The translations under genes were made by a program, and so were the position numbers. The notes below the pieces were generated by a model, which was not told where the DNA came from, searched no databases, and worked only from the letters and a program-made list of their open reading frames with translations. Below are positions 20,248-28,466 of a stretch of DNA of 64,000 nucleotides, piece by piece. Source of the DNA: an uncultured Succinivibrio sp. (GTDB lineage Bacteria > Pseudomonadota > Gammaproteobacteria > Enterobacterales > Succinivibrionaceae); NCBI GenBank assembly GCA_902785325.1, contig CACZXZ010000001.1, positions 52,860 to 116,859 of the forward strand, given 5' to 3'. How positions within the stretch are numbered: the stretch's first letter is position 1; each line of letters starts with the position of its first letter.

Positions 20248-22923
20248 ATGTTTGTTACATCAATCGTTACCAAGATCATTGGTAGTAGTAATCAAAGAAC
20301 AGTTCGTAAACTGTCAAAAATTGTAAAAACCATTAACGGCCTTGAGAGTCAAGTTCAAACTTTAAAGGATGAAGACTTTAAAGCTAAAACTGAAGAGTTT
20401 AAAAAGCGTGTAGCTCAAGGTGAGACTCTTGAAAACTTGTTACCAGAAGTATTTGCTGTAGCTCGTGAAGCTGCTAAAAGATCATTAGGATTAAGACCTT
20501 TTGATGTTCAGCTTATGGGTGGTATGGTTTTAAATGCAAATCGCATTGCTGAAATGAAGACTGGTGAAGGTAAAACCTTAACCGCTTTATTACCATGTTA
20601 CTTAAACGCTTTAACCGGTAAAGGTGTTCACGTTGTTACTGTAAATGATTACTTGGCAAAGCGTGATAGCGATTGGTCAAGACCATTCTATACCTTCTTA
20701 GGTATGACTGTAGGTGTGAATATTCCTGGTTTAAGCCCTGAGGAAAAACGCCAAGCTTATGCTTGTGATGTTACCTATGGTACTAACAATGAATTTGGCT
20801 TTGATTATCTACGTGATAACATGGCTTATACCAAAGATCAAAAAGTGCAAAGAGAGTTAAATTACGCACTTGTTGATGAGGTGGATTCTGTATTAATTGA
20901 TGAGGCTAGAACTCCTTTAATTATTTCAGGTGCAGCTGAAAATAGCTCTGCTTTATATCAAGCTGTAGATAAGTTAATTCCAGGTTTAATTTATCAAGAA
21001 AAAGAAGATACTGAGACCTACACAGGTGACGGTGATTACACCTTAGATCTTAAGGCAAAGCAAGCTTACTTAACTGAGCGTGGTCAAATTAAGATTGAAA
21101 ACTCTTTAATTAAGGTAGGCTTATTAAAAGAAGGCGATAAGTTATTCTCCTCACAGCACATTACCTTATTACACCACGTAATGGCAGCCCTACGTGCTCA
21201 CACTCTATTTAAGAGAGATGTTGACTACGTGGTAGAAAATGGTGAAGTTTTAATTATTGATGAGCACACTGGTCGTAAGATGGAAGGTCGTCGCTGGTCA
21301 GATGGTCTTCATCAAGCTGTAGAAGCAAAAGAAGGTGTTGAGGTTCATTCTGAAAACCAAACTCTAGCTTCTATTACTTTCCAAAATTACTTCCGTATGT
21401 ATCACAAGTTAGCTGGTATGACTGGTACTGCTGATACTGAAGCTTACGAATTCCAGCAGATTTACGGTTTACAAACAGTGGTATTGCCAACTAATCGTCC
21501 AATGATTAGAAAAGATCTTCCTGATCTAATCTATTTATCAGAAAACGATAAGTACAACGCTATTGTAGAAGACATTAAGCAAACTATTGCTAAGGGTAGA
21601 CCTGTACTAGTTGGTACTATCTCTATTGAGAACTCAGAGAAGTTATCAAGATTATTAGATAAGCTTGGTATTAAGCATCAAGTTTTAAATGCTAAGTTCC
21701 ACGAGAAGGAAGCTTATATCGTAGCTCAAGCAGGTCGCCCATCTACCGTAACCATTGCAACTAATATGGCAGGTCGTGGTACTGATATTATCCTAGGTGG
21801 TAACTTAAAGGCTGATATCGATGCTTTAGGTCCTGATGCAACAGCTGAGCAAATTGAAAAAGTAAAACAAGATTGGCAAAAACGCCATGATGAGGTTTTA
21901 GCAGCTGGTGGTCTACACATCATCGGTTCAGAAAGACATGAATCCCGTCGTATTGATAATCAGTTACGTGGTCGTGCTGGTCGTCAAGGTGATCCTGGCT
22001 CATCAAGATTCTACCTATCTATGGATGACAATCTAATGAAGCTATTTGGCTCTGAGAGATTGAAGAATTTCATGAAGCGTATGGGTATGTCTGATGGTCA
22101 ACCTTTAGAGCACAAGTTCATTACTCGTGCCATTGAATCAGCTCAAAGAAAAGTTGAAACTAGAAACTTTGATATTCGTAAGAGCCTACTTGAGTATGAC
22201 GATGTTGCTAACGAGCAAAGAAAGGTTATCTATGAGGAGAGAAATTCTCTATTAGAAGGTCAGGATATCTCAGATACTATTCACACTATCTTTGAGGATG
22301 TATTAGATGATGTTGTATCAGAATATATCCAACCAAACTCTTTAGCAGAGACTTGGGATCTTGAAGGCTTACAAAAGCGTTTAGCATCAGAGTTCTTTAT
22401 TGATGCTCCTGTAGCTCAATGGCTAAAAGATGATGACAAGTTAGTTGAAGCTGATGTTCGCAACAAGGTAATTGCTCTTGGACATGAAATGTACAAGAAG
22501 AAGTGCGATATCATCGGTGCTGACAACCAAAAACAACTTGAAAAGCAAATCATGTTGCAGTGTATTGATACTCTATGGAAGGAGCATTTAGCTGCAATGG
22601 ATTACATGAGACAAGGTATTGGTCTACAAGGCTATGCTCAAAAGAATCCTAAGAATGAGTATAAGATCCAATCCTTTAACTTATTTAGTAAGATGCTAGA
22701 TAATTTGAAGATCCAAGTAGTTTCAATTCTATGTCGCATTCAAGTAAGACTAAAGACTGAAGAAGAAGCTAAAGCAGAGCAACAAGCAAGAGAGCAACAA
22801 GCTCTAGAGGCTAAGATGCGCGAGGAAGCAGCTGCTTATGCAAATATGCATATTGGTAGAAATGATCCTTGCCCATGTGGCTCAGGTAAGAAGTTTAAAC
22901 AGTGTCACGGCAGATTTGTTTAA
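20248..22923 (+). CDS. secA: Protein translocase ATPase SecA
   Basis: 891 residues. Walker A is in [17 protein letters not shown], the DEAD-like box is in [17 protein letters not shown], and the second helicase domain has [10 protein letters not shown]. The C-terminal zinc/SecB-binding motif is [16 protein letters not shown]. SecA drives preproteins through SecYEG. I prefer the ATG at 20248, which aligns with the usual SecA start; a TTG two codons earlier is possible, and neither has a clear ribosome-binding site. In E. coli secA follows secM; no secM-like leader is visible here. Confidence 0.97.
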   Translation: MFVTSIVTKIIGSSNQRTVRKLSKIVKTINGLESQVQTLKDEDFKAKTEEFKKRVAQGETLENLLPEVFAVAREAAKRSLGLRPFDVQLMGGMVLNANRIAEMKTGEGKTLTALLPCYLNALTGKGVHVVTVNDYLAKRDSDWSRPFYTFLGMTVGVNIPGLSPEEKRQAYACDVTYGTNNEFGFDYLRDNMAYTKDQKVQRELNYALVDEVDSVLIDEARTPLIISGAAENSSALYQAVDKLIPGLIYQEKEDTETYTGDGDYTLDLKAKQAYLTERGQIKIENSLIKVGLLKEGDKLFSSQHITLLHHVMAALRAHTLFKRDVDYVVENGEVLIIDEHTGRKMEGRRWSDGLHQAVEAKEGVEVHSENQTLASITFQNYFRMYHKLAGMTGTADTEAYEFQQIYGLQTVVLPTNRPMIRKDLPDLIYLSENDKYNAIVEDIKQTIAKGRPVLVGTISIENSEKLSRLLDKLGIKHQVLNAKFHEKEAYIVAQAGRPSTVTIATNMAGRGTDIILGGNLKADIDALGPDATAEQIEKVKQDWQKRHDEVLAAGGLHIIGSERHESRRIDNQLRGRAGRQGDPGSSRFYLSMDDNLMKLFGSERLKNFMKRMGMSDGQPLEHKFITRAIESAQRKVETRNFDIRKSLLEYDDVANEQRKVIYEERNSLLEGQDISDTIHTIFEDVLDDVVSEYIQPNSLAETWDLEGLQKRLASEFFIDAPVAQWLKDDDKLVEADVRNKVIALGHEMYKKKCDIIGADNQKQLEKQIMLQCIDTLWKEHLAAMDYMRQGIGLQGYAQKNPKNEYKIQSFNLFSKMLDNLKIQVVSILCRIQVRLKTEEEAKAEQQAREQQALEAKMREEAAAYANMHIGRNDPCPCGSGKKFKQCHGRFV

Positions 22924-22941
22924 ACTAGCAGTTTAACTTAT

Positions 22942-22983
22942 AAAAAATCCTGATTGGTAAAAAAAATAATCAGGATTTTTTTT
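22942..22983 (+). terminator. Terminator of secA
   Basis: Arms AAAAAATCCTGATT and AATCAGGATTTTTT with a 12-nt A-rich loop, then a T run. Confidence 0.85.
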
Positions 22984-23058
22984 ACCAATAAACAAGATGT
23001 ATTTGCCATTTAGAGCTAAAGTTCTAAGAAAACGCATGATTTAAAATTAAAAAATCTC

Positions 23059-23087
23059 TTGACGGAACAAAGCTTATATGGTTTAAT
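23059..23087 (+). promoter_or_regulatory. Sigma-70 promoter of the tRNA-Phe pair
   Basis: TTGACG, 17 bp, TTTAAT, then a GCGCCG discriminator. The first tRNA starts 11 bp after the -10 element. Confidence 0.7.
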
Positions 23088-23097
23088 ATGCGCCGTT

Positions 23098-23173
23098 GCC
23101 CAGATAGCTCAGTCGGTAGAGCAGGGGATTGAAAATCCCCGTGTCGGCGGTTCGATTCCGTCTCTGGGCACCA
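23098..23173 (+). tRNA. pheU: tRNA-Phe (anticodon GAA), copy 1
   Basis: 76-nt cloverleaf with encoded CCA. The anticodon loop is ATTGAAAAT with GAA, and the D-arm and anticodon stem match enterobacterial tRNA-Phe almost exactly. An open frame on the opposite strand is an artefact of this pair. Confidence 0.97.
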
Positions 23174-23198
23174 TCTAAAATTTGACCATTTCTTATAT

Positions 23199-23274
23199 GC
23201 CCAGATAGCTCAGTCGGTAGAGCAGGGGATTGAAAATCCCCGTGTCGGCGGTTCGATTCCGTCTCTGGGCACCA
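23199..23274 (+). tRNA. pheV: tRNA-Phe (anticodon GAA), copy 2
   Basis: Identical in sequence to copy 1 and 101 bp downstream of it. Both are followed by the same ATCTAAA-type flank, which indicates a tandem duplication. It probably shares the promoter of copy 1, giving a two-tRNA transcript. Confidence 0.97.
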
Positions 23275-23292
23275 TCTAAATCTCAATCAAAT

Positions 23293-23330
23293 AAAAATCA
23301 CCATCAAGCAGTCTGATTTTTGATTTTTCC
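23293..23330 (+). terminator. Probable terminator after the tRNA-Phe pair
   Basis: An AAAAATCA arm pairs with TGATTTTT across a 13-nt loop and is followed by GATTTTT. The stem is AT-rich, so this is a moderate call. Confidence 0.4.
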
Positions 23331-23445
23331 TAAAATTATTGCTACAGCTACATTTTTTTTTGCGCTTTTTGACAGATATACTATTTTTGTTATAGCGCAT
23401 TTGTTTGACATAGATAAAAAATATGTATGCAAAAATCGGTTTTTG

Positions 23446-23501
23446 TTGAGTTTGCTATAATCGGTAATATAATGAAGGTAAGCTATCCAATAAAAGATAG
23501 C
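23446..23501 (+). promoter_or_regulatory. Promoter and operator region of the XRE gene
   Basis: TTGAGT (23446-23451), 16 bp, TATAAT (23468-23473). The word ATCGGT occurs twice (near 23436 and 23460), the second copy inside the spacer, and an inverted repeat GCTATC/GATAGC lies just downstream of the expected start. These are plausible autoregulatory sites. The region 23331-23445 holds nothing else that I can support. Confidence 0.5.
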
Positions 23502-23548
23502 ATAAAAATCACGTTTATATAAAATACAGACTTGGAAAGAACTTGTAG

Positions 23549-23809
23549 ATGAAAAAGCAGATATCGCTTCCAACTCAATCTGAAATAGCTCTGCAAAACC
23601 TTGGTAAATTAATTAAAACTGTAAGAATTAGACAAGGTATCACAGCTACTGCTATGGCTGAGCTCATGGATACAACTAGAGTAACCTTAGGATCAGTTGA
23701 AAAAGGTGTTTCCTCTGTTTCTATCGGTAATTACATTAAGGCATTGTCAATTTTAGGTTTAGATTTAAAATTATTTGATGTCCTTGAAGAAAAACTTACT
23801 GGTTTGTAA
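23549..23809 (+). CDS. XRE-family helix-turn-helix regulator (HipB-like), orphan
   Basis: 86 residues, essentially a single Cro/C1-type HTH (about 16-75): LGKLIKTVRIRQGITATAMAELMDTTRVTLGSVEKG, then a fifth-helix region. Size and the GxxxxxR...GIT pattern recall HipB antitoxins, but no hipA-like kinase follows; a terminator lies 10 bp after the stop and the next gene is hfq-like. It is likely an autoregulated repressor. Target genes are unknown. Confidence 0.78.
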   Translation: MKKQISLPTQSEIALQNLGKLIKTVRIRQGITATAMAELMDTTRVTLGSVEKGVSSVSIGNYIKALSILGLDLKLFDVLEEKLTGL

Positions 23810-23818
23810 ATCACTTTA

Positions 23819-23846
23819 ATAAAGCCTAGCATCTGCTAGGCTTTAT
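23819..23846 (+). terminator. Terminator of the XRE gene
   Basis: Arms ATAAAGCCTAGC and GCTAGGCTTTAT around an ATCT loop. It is a strong stem with a short T-rich 3' flank. Confidence 0.7.
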
Positions 23847-23940
23847 CATCTCTTACGTGCAATTTTCACAATAGTATTAAACAATATTCATTTTTGTGCT
23901 AAATTATACTCACGTACTATAAATAATATTGGATTTTAAA

Positions 23941-24480
23941 GTGGAAGAAGTTAAAACAGCAACACCACGTTTATCTTTACGTCCAAGAAATAATGACGGT
24001 AAGAGCAGTGGTTCAAGATTTAGCTCTAATGGTTCAAAATTTGGCACTAGAGGTTTTAATAAGCCTCGTAAGCACTTTGATAGAACCAAAGACAGACAAA
24101 AGGGAATGGTTAATGCGTTTGTTCAAGGTAAAGGACAAAATGCAGCACTTAAGTGGTTAATGGAATCTCGTGTTCCTGTAAGTGTATTCTTAGTAACTGG
24201 TGTTAAGTTTGAAGGTTTAGTAAGTGCTTTTGATGCCTTTACTATTAAGATTTCAGATGTAAAACACAATCAGCAATTGATTTATAAAGATAAGATTTCT
24301 ACCATTACCATCAAAAAGCCTGATGGTGCAAATCACGGAAAGAAACCTTTTATGTCAGCACCTCAGTTCTCAAGTGGAAAGTTCCAAGGCGAGAATGGTA
24401 TGTCAATGCCACTTGCAGGGGATGAGAATCATGATGATGGTGTAACCTTGCCAAAGACTCATATTCCATATCAAGGTTAA
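23941..24480 (+). CDS. hfq: Divergent Hfq-like RNA chaperone with long terminal extensions
   Basis: 179 residues from the GTG at 23941; an in-frame TTG at 23929 is the alternative, and both starts have weak ribosome-binding sites. A basic Gly/Ser/Arg/Asn-rich segment of about 60 residues precedes an Sm core of about 60 residues: RVPVSVFLVTGVKFEG, then SAFDAFTIKISD and LIYKDKISTI. Relative to E. coli Hfq, Q8, K31, F39, D40, F42, Y55 and K56 positions are kept. H57 is Asp (YKD instead of YKH), and the rim arginines R16/R17 are replaced by Met-Glu. A C-terminal tail of about 50 residues ends in acidic and polar sequence. Normal Hfq is about 70-100 residues and usually sits by miaA. This may be the only Hfq or a paralogue. 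Confidence 0.8.
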   Translation: MEEVKTATPRLSLRPRNNDGKSSGSRFSSNGSKFGTRGFNKPRKHFDRTKDRQKGMVNAFVQGKGQNAALKWLMESRVPVSVFLVTGVKFEGLVSAFDAFTIKISDVKHNQQLIYKDKISTITIKKPDGANHGKKPFMSAPQFSSGKFQGENGMSMPLAGDENHDDGVTLPKTHIPYQG

Positions 24481-24487
24481 TTAAATT

Positions 24488-24511
24488 ACAGGATGGTTTT
24501 TACCATCCTGT
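24488..24511. terminator. Bidirectional terminator between hfq-like and HAD genes
   Basis: Arms ACAGGATGG and CCATCCTGT with a TTTTTA loop, between two convergent genes. The T-tract is short on both sides. Confidence 0.6.
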
Positions 24512-24523
24512 GTGATTAAAGCA

Positions 24524-25129
24524 CTAAGCTTTAATTACTTCTACAATTTCATCTCTATCAACTAACACGCAATCAAAACCACCGTTTTTAGCAGCTTCTA
24601 CACCAAGTTGACCGTCTTCAAAAACTAAACAGTCACAAGGTTTTAAACCTAGTTTGTCAGCTGCAGTTAAAAAGGTTTCAGGATGTGGTTTGTGGCAAGT
24701 TACGATATCTGCAGTAACTAAAGCATCAATGTAATCGTAAAGACCTCTTAATTTTAAGATATAGGTTGCATTTGGAACTCTAGTACCTGTACCAATTGCA
24801 ATTTTAAGTCCCTTCTTTTTAGCTTGCACTAAAATATCTGCAATCTTTGGGAATAATTCGACTTTATCGATGTTTTGGGTATAGACATAAATCTTGCGTT
24901 TTACAAATTCGTCGATATCACCAACATTTTCACCTCTATCTTTAAAGAATTTGGCGATATCTTTGCTAGAAGATCCTCCTAATCTATAGATCTCCTCATC
25001 TTTGATTTCAAAACCGTGCTCTTTGGCAACTTGTTGCCATGCTCTAACATGAAATGGCATGGAGTCGGTTAAGGTTCCATCTAAATCAAAAATAATGCCT
25101 TTATAGCGATAAATAAAACTTGTATCCAT
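24524..25129 (-). CDS. HAD-superfamily phosphatase, YqaB/beta-phosphoglucomutase-like
   Basis: 201 residues. HAD motif I is IIFDLDGTLTDS with nucleophile D15 and acid/base D17. An alpha-helical cap follows (residues 25-90), then motif II (IAIGTGTR), a lysine in HKPHPETFL, and motif IV VFEDGQLGVEAA. The order and spacing match E. coli YqaB (fructose-1-phosphate phosphatase) more than true beta-phosphoglucomutases. It is cytoplasmic; the physiological sugar phosphate cannot be read from sequence. It is convergent with the Hfq-like gene and shares its terminator. Confidence 0.8.
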   Translation of the reverse strand: MDTSFIYRYKGIIFDLDGTLTDSMPFHVRAWQQVAKEHGFEIKDEEIYRLGGSSSKDIAKFFKDRGENVGDIDEFVKRKIYVYTQNIDKVELFPKIADILVQAKKKGLKIAIGTGTRVPNATYILKLRGLYDYIDALVTADIVTCHKPHPETFLTAADKLGLKPCDCLVFEDGQLGVEAAKNGGFDCVLVDRDEIVEVIKA

Positions 25130-25291
25130 GGTGTTTCCTATTGGTGAAAATTTAGCTCAATTATAACAAAGGCTAAAAATGGTTTTGTGTTTTTATTAGT
25201 GCACAAATATTCGTAATTTTTTTAACTAACTTCTTCACTTTGCTAAGTCTTTGATATACTCATATTAAACAAAGAATAGTTAGGCAAAGTT

Positions 25292-26707
25292 ATGGGTTTA
25301 AAAGAATTATCTTGCCAAGTTCTAGTGATAGGCGCTGGATCTGCTGGTATTGAAGCTTATAAAAATGCAGTTACACAGGGTAAAGACTGTATCATAGTTG
25401 ATACAGGACCTTTAGGTACTACAGCTCAGCGCTCAGGTGAGCTTCCTGTATCTTTGCTTATGCAAGCTGGCTCATCTTTAAATGCCATGAATAATCTGCA
25501 AGATTTAGGCATTGTACTTCCTGCTAAAGTAAGTGCGGATACTTCAAATGTACTCTCCTCTATGAGAGCTGTAAGAGCAAGAGCTACAGCTGAAGTATTG
25601 TCCTTTATGTATAAAATTCCTGAGAGCAAGCGTATTCGTGGTCTAGCTACTTTTATTGATCCTCATTGTGTAAAAGTTGATGAGCACACTCAAATTACTT
25701 TTGAAACAGCGGTTATTGCTACAGGATCATCTCCTTTAGTAACCTACGAACAATCTAAATTAAAAAACATCTTAACTACTAACGAGTTTTTTGAATTAGA
25801 GAAGTTGCCAGAATCAGTAGCTATCTTTGGTAGTTCAAAAATTGCTTTAGAGCTAGGTCAGGCTCTATCTTATTTAGATGTAGAAGTAGCAGTTTTCGGT
25901 CAAAGAAAATTGTGGTCTTTAACAGATGATTCAGTTTTAACTGTTGCTCATCAGTTGTTATCCTCAAAATTTAATTTACTAGTAGATACTTACATTACTT
26001 CTATGGAAGATGAGATAGATGAGGAAGGTTATGCTATCTACTACATTGATGATAGAAGTTACGAAAACTATCTACACATGCAAAGTGTAATTGCAGCAAC
26101 TGATAGAATTCCAAATATCAATGGTATGAATTTACCTAAAATTGGGATTAAGTTATCAAGAACAGGTTGCATCTTAAATGATCCTCTAACACAGCAAACC
26201 TCGGTTCCTCATATCTTTGCAGCTGGTGATGTTTGCCATGATCATCAGTTATCCTCTATAGCTATTAGTGAAGGTAAGGTTGCAGGCTTAAATGCAGCTA
26301 CTTACCCAAGTTTAGTAAATAAACCATCTCAAGTTCCCGTCGATATCGTTTATACCGATCCTGCTTTAGCTATTGTGGGTAAAAATCTTGATGAAATGAG
26401 AGAGTATGCAAGAAACACTCATGACAACTTTATCATCAGTGAAGTGCGCTTATTGCAAGGTCATATAAGAGGTTTGAGAGAAGATGGTGGCATTATTAAC
26501 ATCTATACCTCAATTAAGTCTCATTTAATTTTAGGTGCAGAAATTTGCGCTTATAAAGGTGATCAGATAGCTCAATTCCTTGCTTTAGCTATGCAAAAGA
26601 ATATGACTGTAGATGAATTATCACAATTTACTTATTGCCATCTTTCTGCTGAGTCTGTGATTGGCTTAGCTGCAAAAGAGGCTTTAAGGAAACTAAACAA
26701 AGGTTAA
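25292..26707 (+). CDS. Lipoamide-dehydrogenase-like flavoprotein lacking the redox disulfide
   Basis: 471 residues with the full pyridine-nucleotide disulfide oxidoreductase fold: FAD loop GAGSAGIEA (14-22), ATGSSP, an NAD(P) half with SVAIFGSSKIALELG, the second FAD motif IFAAGDVC, and a dimerisation domain. The expected redox motif GTTCxxxGCxPSK reads GTTAQRSGELPVS (42-54), so both cysteines are gone (Ala45, Glu50). The C-terminal His-Pro-Thr-Leu-Ser-Glu active-site segment reads CHLSAE. It is therefore unlikely to act as a dihydrolipoyl dehydrogenase; an NAD(P)H oxidase, transhydrogenase or structural role is possible. It heads an apparent operon with rdgB, hemW, rnr and rlmB. Confidence 0.82.
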   Translation: MGLKELSCQVLVIGAGSAGIEAYKNAVTQGKDCIIVDTGPLGTTAQRSGELPVSLLMQAGSSLNAMNNLQDLGIVLPAKVSADTSNVLSSMRAVRARATAEVLSFMYKIPESKRIRGLATFIDPHCVKVDEHTQITFETAVIATGSSPLVTYEQSKLKNILTTNEFFELEKLPESVAIFGSSKIALELGQALSYLDVEVAVFGQRKLWSLTDDSVLTVAHQLLSSKFNLLVDTYITSMEDEIDEEGYAIYYIDDRSYENYLHMQSVIAATDRIPNINGMNLPKIGIKLSRTGCILNDPLTQQTSVPHIFAAGDVCHDHQLSSIAISEGKVAGLNAATYPSLVNKPSQVPVDIVYTDPALAIVGKNLDEMREYARNTHDNFIISEVRLLQGHIRGLREDGGIINIYTSIKSHLILGAEICAYKGDQIAQFLALAMQKNMTVDELSQFTYCHLSAESVIGLAAKEALRKLNKG

Positions 26708-26712
26708 AAATA

Positions 26713-27318
26713 ATGGAAAAGACAATTGTATTAGCTTCAGGAAACGAAGGTAAAGCTAGAGAATTTCGTTCAATCTTAGAGCCTTTAGGCTTTAAAATTA
26801 TTCTACAAAAAGAATTAGGTATTGACTCTCCTATAGAAGATGGCAAAAGCTTTTTAGAAAACGCTATTATCAAAGCACGCTATGCAAGTTTAAAAAGTAA
26901 TATGTGGGCTTTAGCGGACGATTCTGGTCTTGCTGTAGATGCTCTAAATGGGGCTCCTGGTATTTATTCAGCTCGTTTTGCAGGAGAGCATGGTGATGAT
27001 AAAGCTAATAATCAGAAATTATTAGAATTATTAAAGGATGTACCTGCTCAAAAACGTACCGCTCGTTACTATTGCGCTTTATGTCTAGTACGCCACGGAG
27101 ATGATCCTGTACCTTTAACTGTAGTGTCATCTTGGGAAGGCTCTATTGGTTTTAAAGAGTTAGGTAGTGGCGGTTTTGGTTATGATCCGTTATTTCAAGT
27201 AACAGGTAGAAACTGTACCGCAGCTCAATTACCACCACAAATTAAAAATTTAATTTCTCACAGAGCTCGCGCGATACAGGCTTTAACCTACAAATTAAAA
27301 TACAACCTACATGACTAA
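26713..27318 (+). CDS. rdgB: dITP/XTP pyrophosphatase RdgB (HAM1 family)
   Basis: 201 residues. The HAM1 opening is TIVLASGNEGKAREF, followed by SFLENAIIKAR, ADDSGLAVDALNGAPG and GGFGYDPLF, and SHRARAIQAL at the C-terminus. It hydrolyses dITP, XTP and related deaminated nucleotides, protecting DNA. It starts 5 bp after the flavoprotein gene and overlaps hemW by 8 bp; rdgB-hemW linkage is conserved in gammaproteobacteria. Confidence 0.95.
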   Translation: MEKTIVLASGNEGKAREFRSILEPLGFKIILQKELGIDSPIEDGKSFLENAIIKARYASLKSNMWALADDSGLAVDALNGAPGIYSARFAGEHGDDKANNQKLLELLKDVPAQKRTARYYCALCLVRHGDDPVPLTVVSSWEGSIGFKELGSGGFGYDPLFQVTGRNCTAAQLPPQIKNLISHRARAIQALTYKLKYNLHD

Positions 27319-28438
27319 TCAATTACCACTAGGTTTATACGTTCATTATCCTTGGTGTAAACGCAAGTGCCCTTATTGTGATTTTAACTCTCATCCAATA
27401 AATGAGAGTTTGATTACAGACAAAAGTTATCTAAATGTTTTATTACAAGATTTTCAAGAAAATCTGACCTATATTGATAATAGAAAGTTTTTATCAGTGT
27501 ATTTTGGTGGTGGAACACCATCTTTATTAGCCCCTAATTTAATGGCTTTACTTCTAAAAGAAATCTCTCCATATGTAACTTCAGATACTGAGATTTCAAT
27601 GGAGGCAAATCCAGGCACTGTAGATAAAGATAGGTTAAAAGCCTACAAAGATATAGGTATTAACAGAATAAGCTTAGGTGTACAAAGTTTTAATGATAAA
27701 TCTTTAAAACTTTTAGGCAGAATTCATGATGGAAAAACTGCCCTTAATGCCTGCAATGCAATTGTAGAAGCTGGTTTTGATAATTTTAATCTAGATATTA
27801 TGCATGGTCTGCCTTTGCAGCATAATCAAGAGGCTTTAGAGGATTTAAACAAGGCTATAGACACAGGTTGTAACCATTTATCCTGGTATGAACTCACTAT
27901 TGAGGAAGATACTTATTTTGGAGCTCATCCACCTAAACTTCCAAATGAAGATGAGTTGTCCTTAATTGAGGAAAGTGGTTTTGAGTTATTAGCTAAAGCA
28001 AATTTTGAGCGTTATGAGGTTTCAGGTTATACCAAAAATAAACGCTGCTTACATAATCAAAACTATTGGTATTTTGGAGATTATTTAGGTATAGGAGCAG
28101 GTGCTCATTCTAAGATTAAGCTTAAAGATATTACCTATAGAAAAGCTAATTTAGAAGATCCTAAAGCCTATATGCAGAGTGTTGAAAATAATAGCGTTAA
28201 GTTTTTTAAAGTAGACAAAGATTCTTTACCTTTTGAATTTATGCTAAATAGGTTAAGAATTTTTGACAAAGTAAAAATTGATGAATTTACTAATACCACC
28301 GCTCTTGATTTTTCAGTGGTAGAAGACAAGTTACACAAAGCTTGTGATAAAGGCTTATTAGTTATAGAGAATGACAGCTTTTATTTAACTAAGCTTGGAC
28401 GTTGGATGTTAAATGACATCCTAGAAATGTTTTTATAA
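27311..28438 (+). CDS. hemW: Heme chaperone HemW (radical SAM)
   Basis: 375 residues. The radical SAM cluster cysteines are C16, C20 and C23 in WCKRKCPYCDFNSH. The fourth residue after the last cysteine and the phrase LGVQSFNDKSLKLLGR are typical of HemW, which is distinguished from true HemN by its single N-terminal pattern and shorter length. It binds heme and a [4Fe-4S] cluster and delivers heme to respiratory enzymes. It overlaps the rdgB 3' end, so it is translationally coupled. Confidence 0.93.
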   Translation: MTNQLPLGLYVHYPWCKRKCPYCDFNSHPINESLITDKSYLNVLLQDFQENLTYIDNRKFLSVYFGGGTPSLLAPNLMALLLKEISPYVTSDTEISMEANPGTVDKDRLKAYKDIGINRISLGVQSFNDKSLKLLGRIHDGKTALNACNAIVEAGFDNFNLDIMHGLPLQHNQEALEDLNKAIDTGCNHLSWYELTIEEDTYFGAHPPKLPNEDELSLIEESGFELLAKANFERYEVSGYTKNKRCLHNQNYWYFGDYLGIGAGAHSKIKLKDITYRKANLEDPKAYMQSVENNSVKFFKVDKDSLPFEFMLNRLRIFDKVKIDEFTNTTALDFSVVEDKLHKACDKGLLVIENDSFYLTKLGRWMLNDILEMFL

Positions 28439-28466
28439 ATGATTGGTGAAAATAGAAGGTATGACT

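Noticed and set aside
23083-23286. 67-codon open frame opposite the two tRNA-Phe genes
   Set aside because: It is the translation of the tRNA antisense strand, a known annotation artefact, and its internal repetition mirrors the duplicated tRNA.
23304-23573. 89-codon minus-strand open frame
   Set aside because: It overlaps the XRE promoter and start, has no ribosome-binding site, and reads as AT-rich noise.
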